NCBI GenBank assembly: GCA_023411555.1
Contig: JAEYOQ010000011.1
Coordinates: forward strand, 1 to 64,000
Direction of reading: 5' to 3'
DNA from: Bacillota bacterium
Lineage (GTDB): Bacteria; Bacillota; Clostridia; Lachnospirales; Lachnospiraceae
DNA length: 64,000 bases
Shown here piece after piece: positions 1 through 7,906 of this stretch. Each line of letters starts with the position of its first letter. Position 1 is the stretch's first letter. Under the pieces are notes generated by a model. It was not told the origin of the DNA, ran no database searches, and worked only from the letters and a program-made list of their open reading frames with translations. Made by a program: the position numbers and the translations under genes.

Positions 1-32
1 TAAGGGTTAGCCAGAGAAAGTGGTGCGGTTGA

Positions 33-119
33 GGCCCTTACTTTCGAAGGGCCTTTGAGGCCCATGCCGGCAATAGCCCCTTACAGGGGCAGAGCAAACC
101 ACCAGTTCACACTGGTGGT
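33..119 (+). other. Three consecutive hairpins at left edge, possible mobile-element end or structured RNA
   Basis: Three perfect stem-loops follow each other: GGCCCTT/AAGGGCC (33-39/47-53), GCCCCT/AGGGGC (76-81/85-90) and ACCACCAGT/ACTGGTGGT (98-106/111-119, four-base loop). The stretch is more GC-rich than what follows and has no ORF that looks real. The last hairpin and the flanking CTGATT resemble, from memory, sequences at ends of IS200/IS605-type elements in clostridia. That is only a recollection. The rest of the element would lie left of the window. A structured non-coding RNA is equally possible. No T-run follows, so these are not obvious terminators. Confidence 0.35.
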
Positions 120-209
120 GCTGATTAATCTAACTGAAAGAAGCCGAGCGGTTGGAGAAGATGGAACAAGAATTTTAAGTAACTTTTCATGTATTATATG
201 GTCGAACCA

Positions 210-218
210 TGTTATAAT
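210..218 (+). promoter_or_regulatory. Extended -10 promoter for the first secreted protein
   Basis: TGTTATAAT is a good extended -10 element (TG, one base, TATAAT). It lies about 100 nt upstream of the start at 317. No convincing -35 box is present, which is normal for extended -10 promoters. The spacing leaves a leader of about 90 nt. Confidence 0.5.
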
Positions 219-316
219 ATGGTAGCTAAGGATACTTTTGTGATCCTCAATACATCAAAGTAATGATAGTGAGGCCAGAAGACTTTTTAATGAGACATAA
301 GGAAGGGAAGGATAAT

Positions 317-1555
317 ATGAAGCTACACAGGTTTTTAGCAATGTTATTAGCTATAGTACTCGGGTTTGGCGGGGTGCTATCTCAGCGACCGGCTATAGCT
401 GCAGAGAAAACGACCAAGAATTACTTGCTTCTAGTTGAGCAAACAAAGGGGGATTGGATTGCCTATGATAATGCCGTTCATGTTACAGCAAACGGCAAGG
501 CGATGGTTCCTGCACAGCTTATGGCAAGAGCCTTGGGATTTCTATATGAGGAATATACAAAGAAAGTTACTCAATTCTCAATAACAAAGACAGAGTTTAA
601 TAAGAATACATATTCCGAGGGAGATAAAGCGTATGTCTATCAATCCAGTAAATCGAAATCGACCCAAAAAAAGGCAACCTCGGCTGCTCTAAATCGGAAA
701 AACATCTATTATTGTGAGGTTAATACCCTAAGTACCTTATGTCATGTATCGTATTTTAGCGGTGACGCTATAAAGCAGTATAAAAAGTACGGTAATGTAG
801 ACGGAGTATACTGTATCAGTAATGTAAGTAAGACGAAAAGCATTCCCAACTATAAAAAGGTTGTTACGCCCTACTCGCAGCCCTGGTATAAGACCTTTAT
901 TGATTTAAATAAAAAGGAACCAGGGGAAACGGAGTTGTATGGGGTGACTTTTAAGGCTAGAGATCGTTTCCTACAGACCTACGAGACAATTGATGATTTA
1001 GAAGGAAAGAGATTTCCCGGCTACCAGGCCATGAAGGATAAAGCAAAGGAATATTCAGAGGCTTATCGTAAAGCCAATAAAATTAAAGATAATGCAATAG
1101 GATATCAGCTGACGGTAGATACGAATCAGGACTTTACCTATGAGAAGTCAACTGATACATATTTTCAAGCGGTCTCAATAAGAAGGGAAAGAATTAATCA
1201 TGAGGATTATTGGTCAATCAATTTTTCCATGCAGTTTAGAGATAATGAGGCGGATTTAAATGCTCTAAAGGCTCTCTGCTATTTTATATCCAGTACTCCG
1301 GAGACCTTATATAATGTAATCACCTACGACTTGTTTACCGAATCAGTATTACCTGCGGTTCCGGGTATAAGAATCGGTAGAGAGGATGAGAATTTAATTG
1401 GTATATTAGGACGCGAGTATGGAGATTTCATCATCTTCGTTGATGAGGAAATGGCTACAGGTAACAGTGTAGATAAGAACAGAGAATATGTGTATCCTGA
1501 CTTACCCTTTACTTATTATATGGGTGTTTCCTATTATGTGAAGGAGAGAAATTAG
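317..1555 (+). CDS. Secreted protein with possible copper-amine-oxidase-like N-terminal domain
   Basis: Protein of 412 aa. The start at 317 has a purine-rich ribosome site (GGAAGGGAAGGA, 301-312) and puts a classic signal peptide first (basic MKLHR, hydrophobic core, cleavage after PAIAA). An upstream in-frame ATG at 263 would bury the signal peptide. Residues about 50-75 (VTANGKAMVPAQLMARALGF) resemble the stalk domain of copper-amine-oxidase N-terminal repeats, usually found in secreted Firmicute proteins. The remaining 340 residues are Lys/Tyr-rich and I do not recognise them. The next gene also encodes a secreted protein, 90 bp downstream on the same strand, so the two may be co-transcribed. 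Function unknown; probably extracellular or wall-associated. Confidence 0.6.
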   Translation: MKLHRFLAMLLAIVLGFGGVLSQRPAIAAEKTTKNYLLLVEQTKGDWIAYDNAVHVTANGKAMVPAQLMARALGFLYEEYTKKVTQFSITKTEFNKNTYSEGDKAYVYQSSKSKSTQKKATSAALNRKNIYYCEVNTLSTLCHVSYFSGDAIKQYKKYGNVDGVYCISNVSKTKSIPNYKKVVTPYSQPWYKTFIDLNKKEPGETELYGVTFKARDRFLQTYETIDDLEGKRFPGYQAMKDKAKEYSEAYRKANKIKDNAIGYQLTVDTNQDFTYEKSTDTYFQAVSIRRERINHEDYWSINFSMQFRDNEADLNALKALCYFISSTPETLYNVITYDLFTESVLPAVPGIRIGREDENLIGILGREYGDFIIFVDEEMATGNSVDKNREYVYPDLPFTYYMGVSYYVKERN

Positions 1556-1563
1556 GAGGATTC

Positions 1564-1631
1564 GATTGAAAAACAGAGATTTTTCAATCGGCAAATTTGT
1601 ACTGCCGCCCAAATTCGCGGGTTTGCGGCAG
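1564..1631 (+). other. Two hairpins between the two secreted-protein genes
   Basis: A perfect 10-bp stem GATTGAAAAA/TTTTTCAATC (1564-1573/1580-1589) is followed by CTGCCGC/GCGGCAG (1602-1608/1625-1631), with an inner CCC/GGG pairing. The gap is only 90 bp, and the second hairpin ends just before the ribosome site GGAGGA of the next gene. These could tune expression of the downstream gene or stabilise mRNA ends. Neither has a clear T-run. Confidence 0.45.
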
Positions 1632-1645
1632 AATGGAGGATTAGA

Positions 1646-3310
1646 ATGAAAGCATCAAATAAATATCAGTATAAACTCATGGTACTCCTTCTGATAGGAT
1701 TGATCTTTGGCTTTTCAAGTATGAAGCCGCTCTCTGTCCAAGCAGCCAAGGAAAGTGGAAGAATGAATGCGATGATATTAGGCCATGGCAGCGGAGAAGA
1801 CTTGGACTTTTATCTATATATTGAGGTGGGAAAGACTCGCTATGAGAAGATTAATCCTAGATATTGGATCACCAAGCACATTGACAGTACAGGTTTGTCA
1901 TCGCCCTTTACAGAGGATGAGTATGTTAATAAGCATAATAAAGAGTATGTGAAAGAGAAGAAGGGCTATCAATTAGAGGATGTTTCTGCTGATAGCTCAA
2001 TTGTAAAGGTTATCACAAAACCAGGCGGCGCCTATAGTGCAAAAGGGTTAAAGGAAGGGCGTACCGTTATTCGGTTTTACGAAACCTATCTCGGTAAAAA
2101 GCATTATCTGGGTTGTCGTGATGTAATAGTCGGACCAGCCGATATGGTAGATGAAACAATGACCCTCTTTATTGGCTCTGAGCTGTATTTACCAACAAAG
2201 TGGGAAACCTTGGATTATTTTTGGTATGATACGCATAAAGGTACGGATCTGAGCATTAAAGTTGAGAACAAAAAGATATTTACCTACGATAAGAAAGTAG
2301 ACAGATATACGGCTGCAAAAATCGGTGAATCAAAGGCCTATATTATGATTCAGGGAAAGAAAAAGAGCTTTAATGTGAAGATCATTGAACCCGTTATCTC
2401 AAAGCAGGCAAAGCTTAATTATACGATGAATGCCGGTTATGTTATGTATGTGAAAGACTACCTTCACTTATTTGACTATGATATCGAAAATGAAGTATTG
2501 GAATTTGTAAGTGACGAGCCGGATATTGCTGAGATCAAATATACAAAGGCCAGACTCGGTTGGTATGGACATTTTCTATATACAAAGCAGCCCGGTACGG
2601 CTCATATTAAAGTATACTCTAAGCTCAAGGATAAAAAGAAATTGCTTGGGGAAATAACAATAAAGGTTCTGAAGACAGACATTACTGTTAATGATAAAGA
2701 TATGGCAGCAGATATTAATACAGATCAGAACCTAGTATCAGATATTAATGAGAATAAAGATACTAATGCGAATAAAGATACTAATACAAAGGTTAATGAC
2801 AGCAAGAATAATAAACTTCAAATACTGAATAAAGTGTCAGAGCTGAAGGTTGGAGAAAACTATCAATTTATATCCAATTGGGTCGATGGAATAGATTTTT
2901 ACGAATGGAATGTCTATGGAGATGATATAGGTCTTATGGAAGGTGACGGATTATTTACTGCCTTAAGTCCAGGAGTTGCTACGATAGAGGTATCAGGAGA
3001 AAACTATTTGGATAGTTATGAAATAACGATCAAAGAGAATGACTTAGAGAGTGCAAAAGGGAAGAGGGCCATATCAATAGCCGGCCCAGCTGAATTATCA
3101 GGGGAGGATTATGTAGAATACATAGCCAGCTCCTATGGTGTGACGTGGAGTGTCTCTAATCCAGATATCGTAATGCTGATACCGGATGATGATAAAGTAA
3201 AGTTAATTATCTGTGGAACAGGACGTTTCACTTTATATGCGGATACGGATAGTCATCATGGACAGCTGTCAATTGTAATTAATGAAATTCCTGATCCGGT
3301 TGAAGATTAG
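1646..3310 (+). CDS. Secreted protein with bacterial Ig-like (BIG2-type) segments
   Basis: Protein of 554 aa with a signal peptide (MKASNKYQYK, hydrophobic stretch, cleavage near SVQAA). The start follows GGAGGATTAGA. Several segments have the pattern of BIG2 domains, including residues about 115-160 (SADSSIVKVITK ... GLKEGRTVIRFYE) and 395-465 (LKVGENYQF ... LSPGVATIEVSG). A low-complexity Asn/Asp/Lys linker at about 350-385 separates the two halves. No LPXTG motif, S-layer homology domain or catalytic motif was seen. It probably acts at the cell surface, perhaps with the preceding secreted protein. Assignment to Ig-like folds is by pattern only. Confidence 0.6.
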   Translation: MKASNKYQYKLMVLLLIGLIFGFSSMKPLSVQAAKESGRMNAMILGHGSGEDLDFYLYIEVGKTRYEKINPRYWITKHIDSTGLSSPFTEDEYVNKHNKEYVKEKKGYQLEDVSADSSIVKVITKPGGAYSAKGLKEGRTVIRFYETYLGKKHYLGCRDVIVGPADMVDETMTLFIGSELYLPTKWETLDYFWYDTHKGTDLSIKVENKKIFTYDKKVDRYTAAKIGESKAYIMIQGKKKSFNVKIIEPVISKQAKLNYTMNAGYVMYVKDYLHLFDYDIENEVLEFVSDEPDIAEIKYTKARLGWYGHFLYTKQPGTAHIKVYSKLKDKKKLLGEITIKVLKTDITVNDKDMAADINTDQNLVSDINENKDTNANKDTNTKVNDSKNNKLQILNKVSELKVGENYQFISNWVDGIDFYEWNVYGDDIGLMEGDGLFTALSPGVATIEVSGENYLDSYEITIKENDLESAKGKRAISIAGPAELSGEDYVEYIASSYGVTWSVSNPDIVMLIPDDDKVKLIICGTGRFTLYADTDSHHGQLSIVINEIPDPVED

Positions 3311-3365
3311 GCTTTGCAGTTACTAGAAGATATTTAAAAGGGTTATCGCATAACGAATTGCTTAA

Positions 3366-3405
3366 GGAAGAAGGATGGATCAGTAATCCAGCTTTCTTCC
3401 TTTGC
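3366..3405 (+). terminator. Likely terminator after the secreted-protein pair
   Basis: GGAAGAA pairs with TTCTTCC (3366-3372/3394-3400), with inner GGAT/ATCC pairing, and is followed by TTTGC. The T-run is short. It sits between two convergent genes. Confidence 0.5.
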
Positions 3406-3481
3406 TATTCCTAGTGCGACAGCCTTCTCTTTTTATCACTAGCCATATCGAACGGAAAACTATCCCAGATTGATACCATCA

Positions 3482-4063
3482 TTATTTGCCTGTTTTATCC
3501 TGCGAGAAAGTCTTCATCGCATTGGTAACCATATCATAGATAAGCTTCGCCATATGCTCCGGTGAATCGCTATTATTCTTTGTTAACCAGGTTTTTACGA
3601 GTCCTACACTCCCATACAAGCAAAAAGAAAAGGAATATTCCAAATCTTCTGCTGCATTGGGAAACATAGGCTCTAATGCTTGTATACTATGTTCTGATAT
3701 TATTGATTCAATCTTATGAGCAAATGAGATGTCTCCATTAGGGCCTAGGAGAGCACTACATATTTCTTTATTTTCCAATAATATATAGAATATATCCTCA
3801 ATAAAAGGGAAGGTATTTTCCTTAAATCCTATAGGATGAGTAGCGATAGCCCGCTTTACCTCATCCATGATATTTTTTTCTATTTCTTCTAGCATGTTAT
3901 AGATATCTGTGTAATGTAAGTAGAATGTGGAACGATTAATATCAACTAAATCTACTAATTCCTTTACCGAGATTTCATTAATACTCTTGGTCTGCAAAAG
4001 TTTGGCGAGACCCGAACGTAATTGAGCTTTTGTTTTTCTTACTCTTCGATCTGTTTTTTCCAT
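3482..4063 (-). CDS. TetR/AcrR family transcriptional regulator
   Basis: Protein of 193 aa. The N-terminal 60 residues form the TetR helix-turn-helix (KTKAQLRSGLAKLL ... ISVKELVDLVDINRSTFYLHY), with the typical TFYxHY signature. The C-terminal ligand domain is of the kind found in DhaS-like TetR proteins of Firmicutes. The start follows a strong AAGGAGAGG. It is divergent from the yhgE/pip-like gene, separated by 249 bp, so it probably represses that gene and itself. The inducing ligand cannot be inferred. Confidence 0.85.
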   Translation of the reverse strand: MEKTDRRVRKTKAQLRSGLAKLLQTKSINEISVKELVDLVDINRSTFYLHYTDIYNMLEEIEKNIMDEVKRAIATHPIGFKENTFPFIEDIFYILLENKEICSALLGPNGDISFAHKIESIISEHSIQALEPMFPNAAEDLEYSFSFCLYGSVGLVKTWLTKNNSDSPEHMAKLIYDMVTNAMKTFSQDKTGK

Positions 4064-4215
4064 TCTTACCTCTCCTTTTTCAATAGATTTTATAAGTGAA
4101 AATATTTATTAATATACATAATATCGTTATTTGTCGAATAATAAATATTTTGAATATGAATTGATGGTTGAAAGCTTTCTTCTACATGAGTATAATACGT
4201 TCTTGATAGAAAATC

Positions 4216-4269
4216 AACACAATATCTATTTATAGTATTTTGTATGGTTATTAACACAATGTTCTATTA
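4216..4269. promoter_or_regulatory. Direct repeat in the TetR/YhgE divergent region, candidate operator
   Basis: Two similar 17-mers lie 37 bp apart, start to start: AACACAATATCTATTTA (4216-4232) and AACACAATGTTCTATTA (4253-4269), 14 of 17 identical. They fall in the shared regulatory region, close to the yhgE start. TetR proteins usually bind palindromes, so the direct repeat is only a candidate site. Confidence 0.3.
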
Positions 4270-4312
4270 ATGGATTTGTTTTGAAAAACTAAATGACAGA
4301 AAGGTGATCTTT

Positions 4313-6499
4313 ATGATTAGAAGAGAGTGGAAGAGATTATTCCATAACAAAGTTATGCTTGTGGTAATCATTGCAATTATTATCATACCAACGATCTACA
4401 CTACGCTTTTTTTGGCATCTATGTGGGATCCATATGGCAAATTGGATCAGCTGCCGGTTGCTGTTGTTAACCTAGATAAGGAAGTGACCTATGGCAGTCA
4501 AGTATTAGACATAGGAAATGATCTGGTAGAGAGCTTAAAAGAAAATGCTTCTTTACAATTTAACATTGTTGACAGCGATACTGCAAAACAAGGTCTAGAA
4601 AATGGATACTACTATATGGTAATTACCATTCCGGAAGATTTTTCTTCCAATGCATCAACCGTAATGGATGAAGAATCTCACAAAATGGAACTACTTTACA
4701 GCACCAATCCGGCTCATAATTATATCGCAAGTAAAATGAGTGAGACTGCCGTAAATAAGATTAAAGAAAGTATAAATACAGAAGTTACTAAGGTATATAT
4801 CAATTCCATTTTCGACTTAATTACGGAAGTATCGGATGGTATGGTCGATGCTAGTGATGGAGCTGGAAAGCTGTATGATGGTCTTACGCAAGTCAAGGAT
4901 GGTGTAACAGAGTATACCGACGGTGTAACTAAAGTTGCAGCCGGTACTTCAGAGCTAGCAAAGAATAATGAAGCCCTAAATCAAGCCGTTAGCCAATTAT
5001 CGTTGGGAATCGGAGAATTAAGGAATGGAAGTGAGCAGCTTGCGAATGGGTTAGATACTATGTCTGCTTCAATTGGATCAACGCTACCAAAGGATTCTGA
5101 CATCACAGCCTTAGGCAATGGATTGGATGCCTATCAGTCCGGTCTCAACCAATTGAATGCATCCTTATCCAATGTTTCCTTAGGGAATCAAAACGAAGGT
5201 ATCGGTAAATCTTTAACTAATATTGGTAGTAGTACGCAAGCTGCCGCATCTGATGTGGCAGGTATTGGTAAAGCTTTAGAAATCTTAAGCAAGGCTAACT
5301 TGACAAAAGAGCAAGCATTGGCCTTACAAACGATTGCAGCATCAACCAAGGAGCTTGGAGGACATTTAGCTACCATTGGAACAGAAACTAAGAATGTAAG
5401 TGGTGGTTTAACGGAGCTCTCATCCAACCTGGGAAGATTAGATGAGTTGAAATCAGCAGTTGGTTCTCTGGCGGGTAATAGTGAAATTGTTTTAGGTGGT
5501 AGTAAGGCAGCAGTAAATGGACTTTATAACGGACTGTCAAAAGTAAAGGAAACCCTTGATAATCAAATAATTCCGGGAGGACTGAGCTTAAATCAAGGCA
5601 TTACTAAGGTTGAAGCTGCAATGAATCAGGCAAATGGCTTAAAGGATGGTATTTCTTCTTATACAGAAGCAGTTACAAAGCTTGATGAGGGAGTGGCAAT
5701 CCTAGATAATAAATCCAAGGACTTAATTGATGGAGTAACGAAGCTAGGCGATGGTAGTGATGAATTATACACCGCTTTAAAGGATGGGGCCAAGGAGATG
5801 AAGGCATCTGTAGTCACTGATGGTACAATTGATATGATAGCTGCTCCTATTGAGTTAGACGGAACTCAGATAACAAAGATGGCTAACAATGGCCATGCAA
5901 TGTCTGTTTATATGATGTCCGTAGCACTTTGGGTAGGATGCATTGCATTCTGTATCATGTATCCTTTGACAAATTATGAGGGTGAAATGAAATCTGGTTT
6001 TGCCTGGTTTATCAGCAAAACATCCATAGCCTATTTGGTGGCAATCGCTCAAGCAATCGTAATGATAATTATGCTTAAGCAAATCAATGGATTTCAGCCG
6101 GAAGAAATGGGTAAAACAATCTTTATTGCATGCCTATCATCACTGGCCTTTATGTCCTTAATCTATTTCTTTAATGCTTGCTTTGGTAAGATTGGTAGCT
6201 TCATTATGCTAATCTATATGGTAGTTCAATTATCTGGATCAGCCGGTACCTACCCTATTGAATTATCCGGGGCCTTTGTAGATAAGATTCATAAATATCT
6301 TCCATTCAGCTATTCTATCGATGCATTCCGTAGTACTATCTCAGGAAGTGGAAGTGCGAAGGAAGCTGTCTTGGTATTGTCAATGATATTAATTGTTTGT
6401 ACAATCCTTACAATTCTCATATTCAATATTAGAGCAATACGTATCAAAAAGGGAAAATCATTTTTATTTGAGATTCTTGAAAAGGATGGTTTGGCGTAA
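4313..6499 (+). CDS. YhgE/Pip family membrane protein (ABC-2-like)
   Basis: Protein of 728 aa. The ATG at 4313 sits 7 nt after AGAAAGGTG; an upstream in-frame GTG overlaps the ribosome site. It has one N-terminal membrane helix (about 15-37) and a long extracellular region with recurring DG..L.DG and coiled-coil patterns (about 170-510). A C-terminal block of about five helices (540-715) resembles ABC-2 permeases. This is the architecture of the YhgE/Pip family, which includes phage receptors in lactococci; related clostridial proteins are tied to secretion or toxin/lipid export. A dedicated ATPase is not adjacent. Probably controlled by the divergent TetR protein. Confidence 0.85.
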   Translation: MIRREWKRLFHNKVMLVVIIAIIIIPTIYTTLFLASMWDPYGKLDQLPVAVVNLDKEVTYGSQVLDIGNDLVESLKENASLQFNIVDSDTAKQGLENGYYYMVITIPEDFSSNASTVMDEESHKMELLYSTNPAHNYIASKMSETAVNKIKESINTEVTKVYINSIFDLITEVSDGMVDASDGAGKLYDGLTQVKDGVTEYTDGVTKVAAGTSELAKNNEALNQAVSQLSLGIGELRNGSEQLANGLDTMSASIGSTLPKDSDITALGNGLDAYQSGLNQLNASLSNVSLGNQNEGIGKSLTNIGSSTQAAASDVAGIGKALEILSKANLTKEQALALQTIAASTKELGGHLATIGTETKNVSGGLTELSSNLGRLDELKSAVGSLAGNSEIVLGGSKAAVNGLYNGLSKVKETLDNQIIPGGLSLNQGITKVEAAMNQANGLKDGISSYTEAVTKLDEGVAILDNKSKDLIDGVTKLGDGSDELYTALKDGAKEMKASVVTDGTIDMIAAPIELDGTQITKMANNGHAMSVYMMSVALWVGCIAFCIMYPLTNYEGEMKSGFAWFISKTSIAYLVAIAQAIVMIIMLKQINGFQPEEMGKTIFIACLSSLAFMSLIYFFNACFGKIGSFIMLIYMVVQLSGSAGTYPIELSGAFVDKIHKYLPFSYSIDAFRSTISGSGSAKEAVLVLSMILIVCTILTILIFNIRAIRIKKGKSFLFEILEKDGLA

Positions 6500-6854
6500 A
6501 ATAAATAGCTATTGTGTTTTGGATAAAGAAGAAATCATAACCTATGTAAAGAAAGCCTATGAGGATGACAGAATCAATTTCTTTGCAGTATTAACGGACA
6601 GACTGAGTAATAAGGAAATCAAAACATTTATAGAGAAGGCCTATGACGATGGGAACATTGATTATTTTGCAGTCCTATCAGACGGCTTGAGTAAAAAAGA
6701 AATCAAAGCGTATATAAAGAAGGCCTATGATGATAACAAAATTGATTACTTTGCAATTCTAGTGGACAATCTGAGTATAAAGGAAATCAAAGAATATGGA
6801 AAGAAGGCATTGAAGGAAGGCCGAACCAATTTCTATGCATTACTATTTAATTAG
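6486..6854 (+). CDS. Small protein built of 28-residue repeats
   Basis: Protein of 122 aa starting at the ATG at 6486, inside the last codons of the YhgE/Pip gene (14-bp overlap, AAAAGG upstream). This implies translational coupling. Apart from a short N-terminus it consists of three full repeats of about 28 residues plus a partial fourth. The consensus resembles YIKKAYDDxxIDYFAVLxDxLSxKEIK. The repeats are charged and predicted helical, with no membrane segment or signal peptide. I do not know the family. Its position suggests a cytoplasmic partner or regulator of the YhgE/Pip protein. An upstream start at 6393 would overlap the membrane gene by 107 bp and lacks a ribosome site. Confidence 0.6.
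   Translation: MVWRKINSYCVLDKEEIITYVKKAYEDDRINFFAVLTDRLSNKEIKTFIEKAYDDGNIDYFAVLSDGLSKKEIKAYIKKAYDDNKIDYFAILVDNLSIKEIKEYGKKALKEGRTNFYALLFN
6540..6851 (+). repeat. 84-bp coding tandem repeat
   Basis: Units lie at 6540-6623, 6624-6707, 6708-6791 and a partial 6792-6851. Each encodes a KAYxDxxIxxFAVLxDxLSxKEIK-like motif. The DNA copies have diverged at third positions, so the array is not a recent slip product. Confidence 0.7.
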
Positions 6855-6987
6855 TTTACTTTTCTTTCGGAAATCTCCTTTACCTGATATGGAGTCTAGT
6901 TTTTGTGGATGATAATCCTATGACGATTGATTTGAGACGAGGAGGCGCAAATCCAATTGGGTTTGCGAAATTACACCCTGTGTAATA

Positions 6988-7062
6988 AAAAGTACTCCGC
7001 GCAAGTGGATTATTTTCACTTTGGGATGACACACTCGCGCGTGTGGAATTTATCTGCACATT
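6988..7062. repeat. Dispersed intergenic structured repeat, copy 1
   Basis: About 75 bp matching 29408-29482 (roughly 57 of 72 bases), with a 21-base identical core containing GGGATGACACACTCGCGC. Two hairpins can form: AAGTG...CACTT and CACAC...GTGTG. The copy lies between the repeat-protein gene and ku. It looks like a small non-coding repeat family of the genome rather than an insertion sequence: there is no ORF and no evident target duplication. Confidence 0.6.
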
Positions 7063-7089
7063 AAAGGAAGTCAAGGTCCAGCATAAAAA

Positions 7090-7121
7090 AACCTCTACTG
7101 GAAACAATAGCATTGGAGGTG
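7090..7121 (+). promoter_or_regulatory. Hairpin that can pair with the ku ribosome binding site
   Basis: AACCTC at 7090-7095 can pair with the GAGGTG part of the strong Shine-Dalgarno sequence GGAGGTG (7115-7121), with extra pairing in between (CTACTG with CAATAG, one mismatch). Translation of ku may therefore be limited unless the hairpin opens. This is seen in sequence only; no regulator is known. Confidence 0.35.
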
Positions 7122-7128
7122 TTAATAT

Positions 7129-7902
7129 ATGATGTCACGTAAATCAGTAATAACGTTTGGCATGGTTGCAATCCCCATTGCCATGTTTACAGCCACACAG
7201 GACAATGAGATACACTTTAATCAATTGCATAAGAATGATCATAGCCGTATCCGGTACAAAAAGACCTGCTCTCATTGTGGTAAGGAGATTAAGGCGGATG
7301 ATATTGTAAAGGGATACGAATACGAAGATGATAAGTATGTGATCATCACTGATAGCGAGATTGAGAATCTCAAGACGGAAAAAGAAAAATCTATACAGAT
7401 TCTGCATTTCGCCCAATTGAATCAGATATCTCCCGTTTATTATGATAAAACCTACCAGGCTGCACCCGAGGCAGGAGGAGAAAAGGCTTTTGAACTACTT
7501 CGCTCTGCATTGATGGCTGAACAAAAGATAGCCATAGGAAAAACAGTCCTGGGGACAAAGGATACTCTTATGGCAATCATTCCTCGGGAGGACGGTATCC
7601 TGATTTCTACAATGTTCTATGCAGAAGAAGTTAAAGACCTCCAAAAGCAGTATACCAGGCCTGAGGTTGGGGAGCAGGAGCTTAATATGGCAAAACTGCT
7701 GATTAATTCTATGGATACTCCCTTTGATCCTTCACAATATAAGGATGAATACCAAGCGAAGCTCCGTAATCTGATCGAGTCGAAGATATCGGGTAAGGAG
7801 ATTGTGGCAGCGGAGCCGGAGAAGGAAGGCAAGGTTATCGATCTTATGGAAGCCCTCAAGGCTAGTGTTGAGAAAGCCCAAAAAGAAAAGGAAACGGCAT
7901 AA
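7129..7902 (+). CDS. ku: Ku protein (non-homologous end joining)
   Basis: Protein of 257 aa, the usual length of bacterial Ku. It binds DNA double-strand ends as a homodimer ring and recruits LigD. It shows the family start (SVITFGMVAIPIAMFTAT), the HFNQLHKNDHSRIRYKKTCSHCGKE block, and the core around residues 95-200 including LAKLLINSM-type and PFDPSQYKDEY segments. The C-terminal tail (about 225-257) is short and Lys/Glu-rich. It lies 4 bp upstream of ligD, forming the classic two-gene NHEJ operon. Ku-LigD is patchy in anaerobic clostridia and often linked to spore formers, where it repairs breaks during dormancy. Confidence 0.93.
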   Translation: MMSRKSVITFGMVAIPIAMFTATQDNEIHFNQLHKNDHSRIRYKKTCSHCGKEIKADDIVKGYEYEDDKYVIITDSEIENLKTEKEKSIQILHFAQLNQISPVYYDKTYQAAPEAGGEKAFELLRSALMAEQKIAIGKTVLGTKDTLMAIIPREDGILISTMFYAEEVKDLQKQYTRPEVGEQELNMAKLLINSMDTPFDPSQYKDEYQAKLRNLIESKISGKEIVAAEPEKEGKVIDLMEALKASVEKAQKEKETA

Positions 7903-7906
7903 TACG

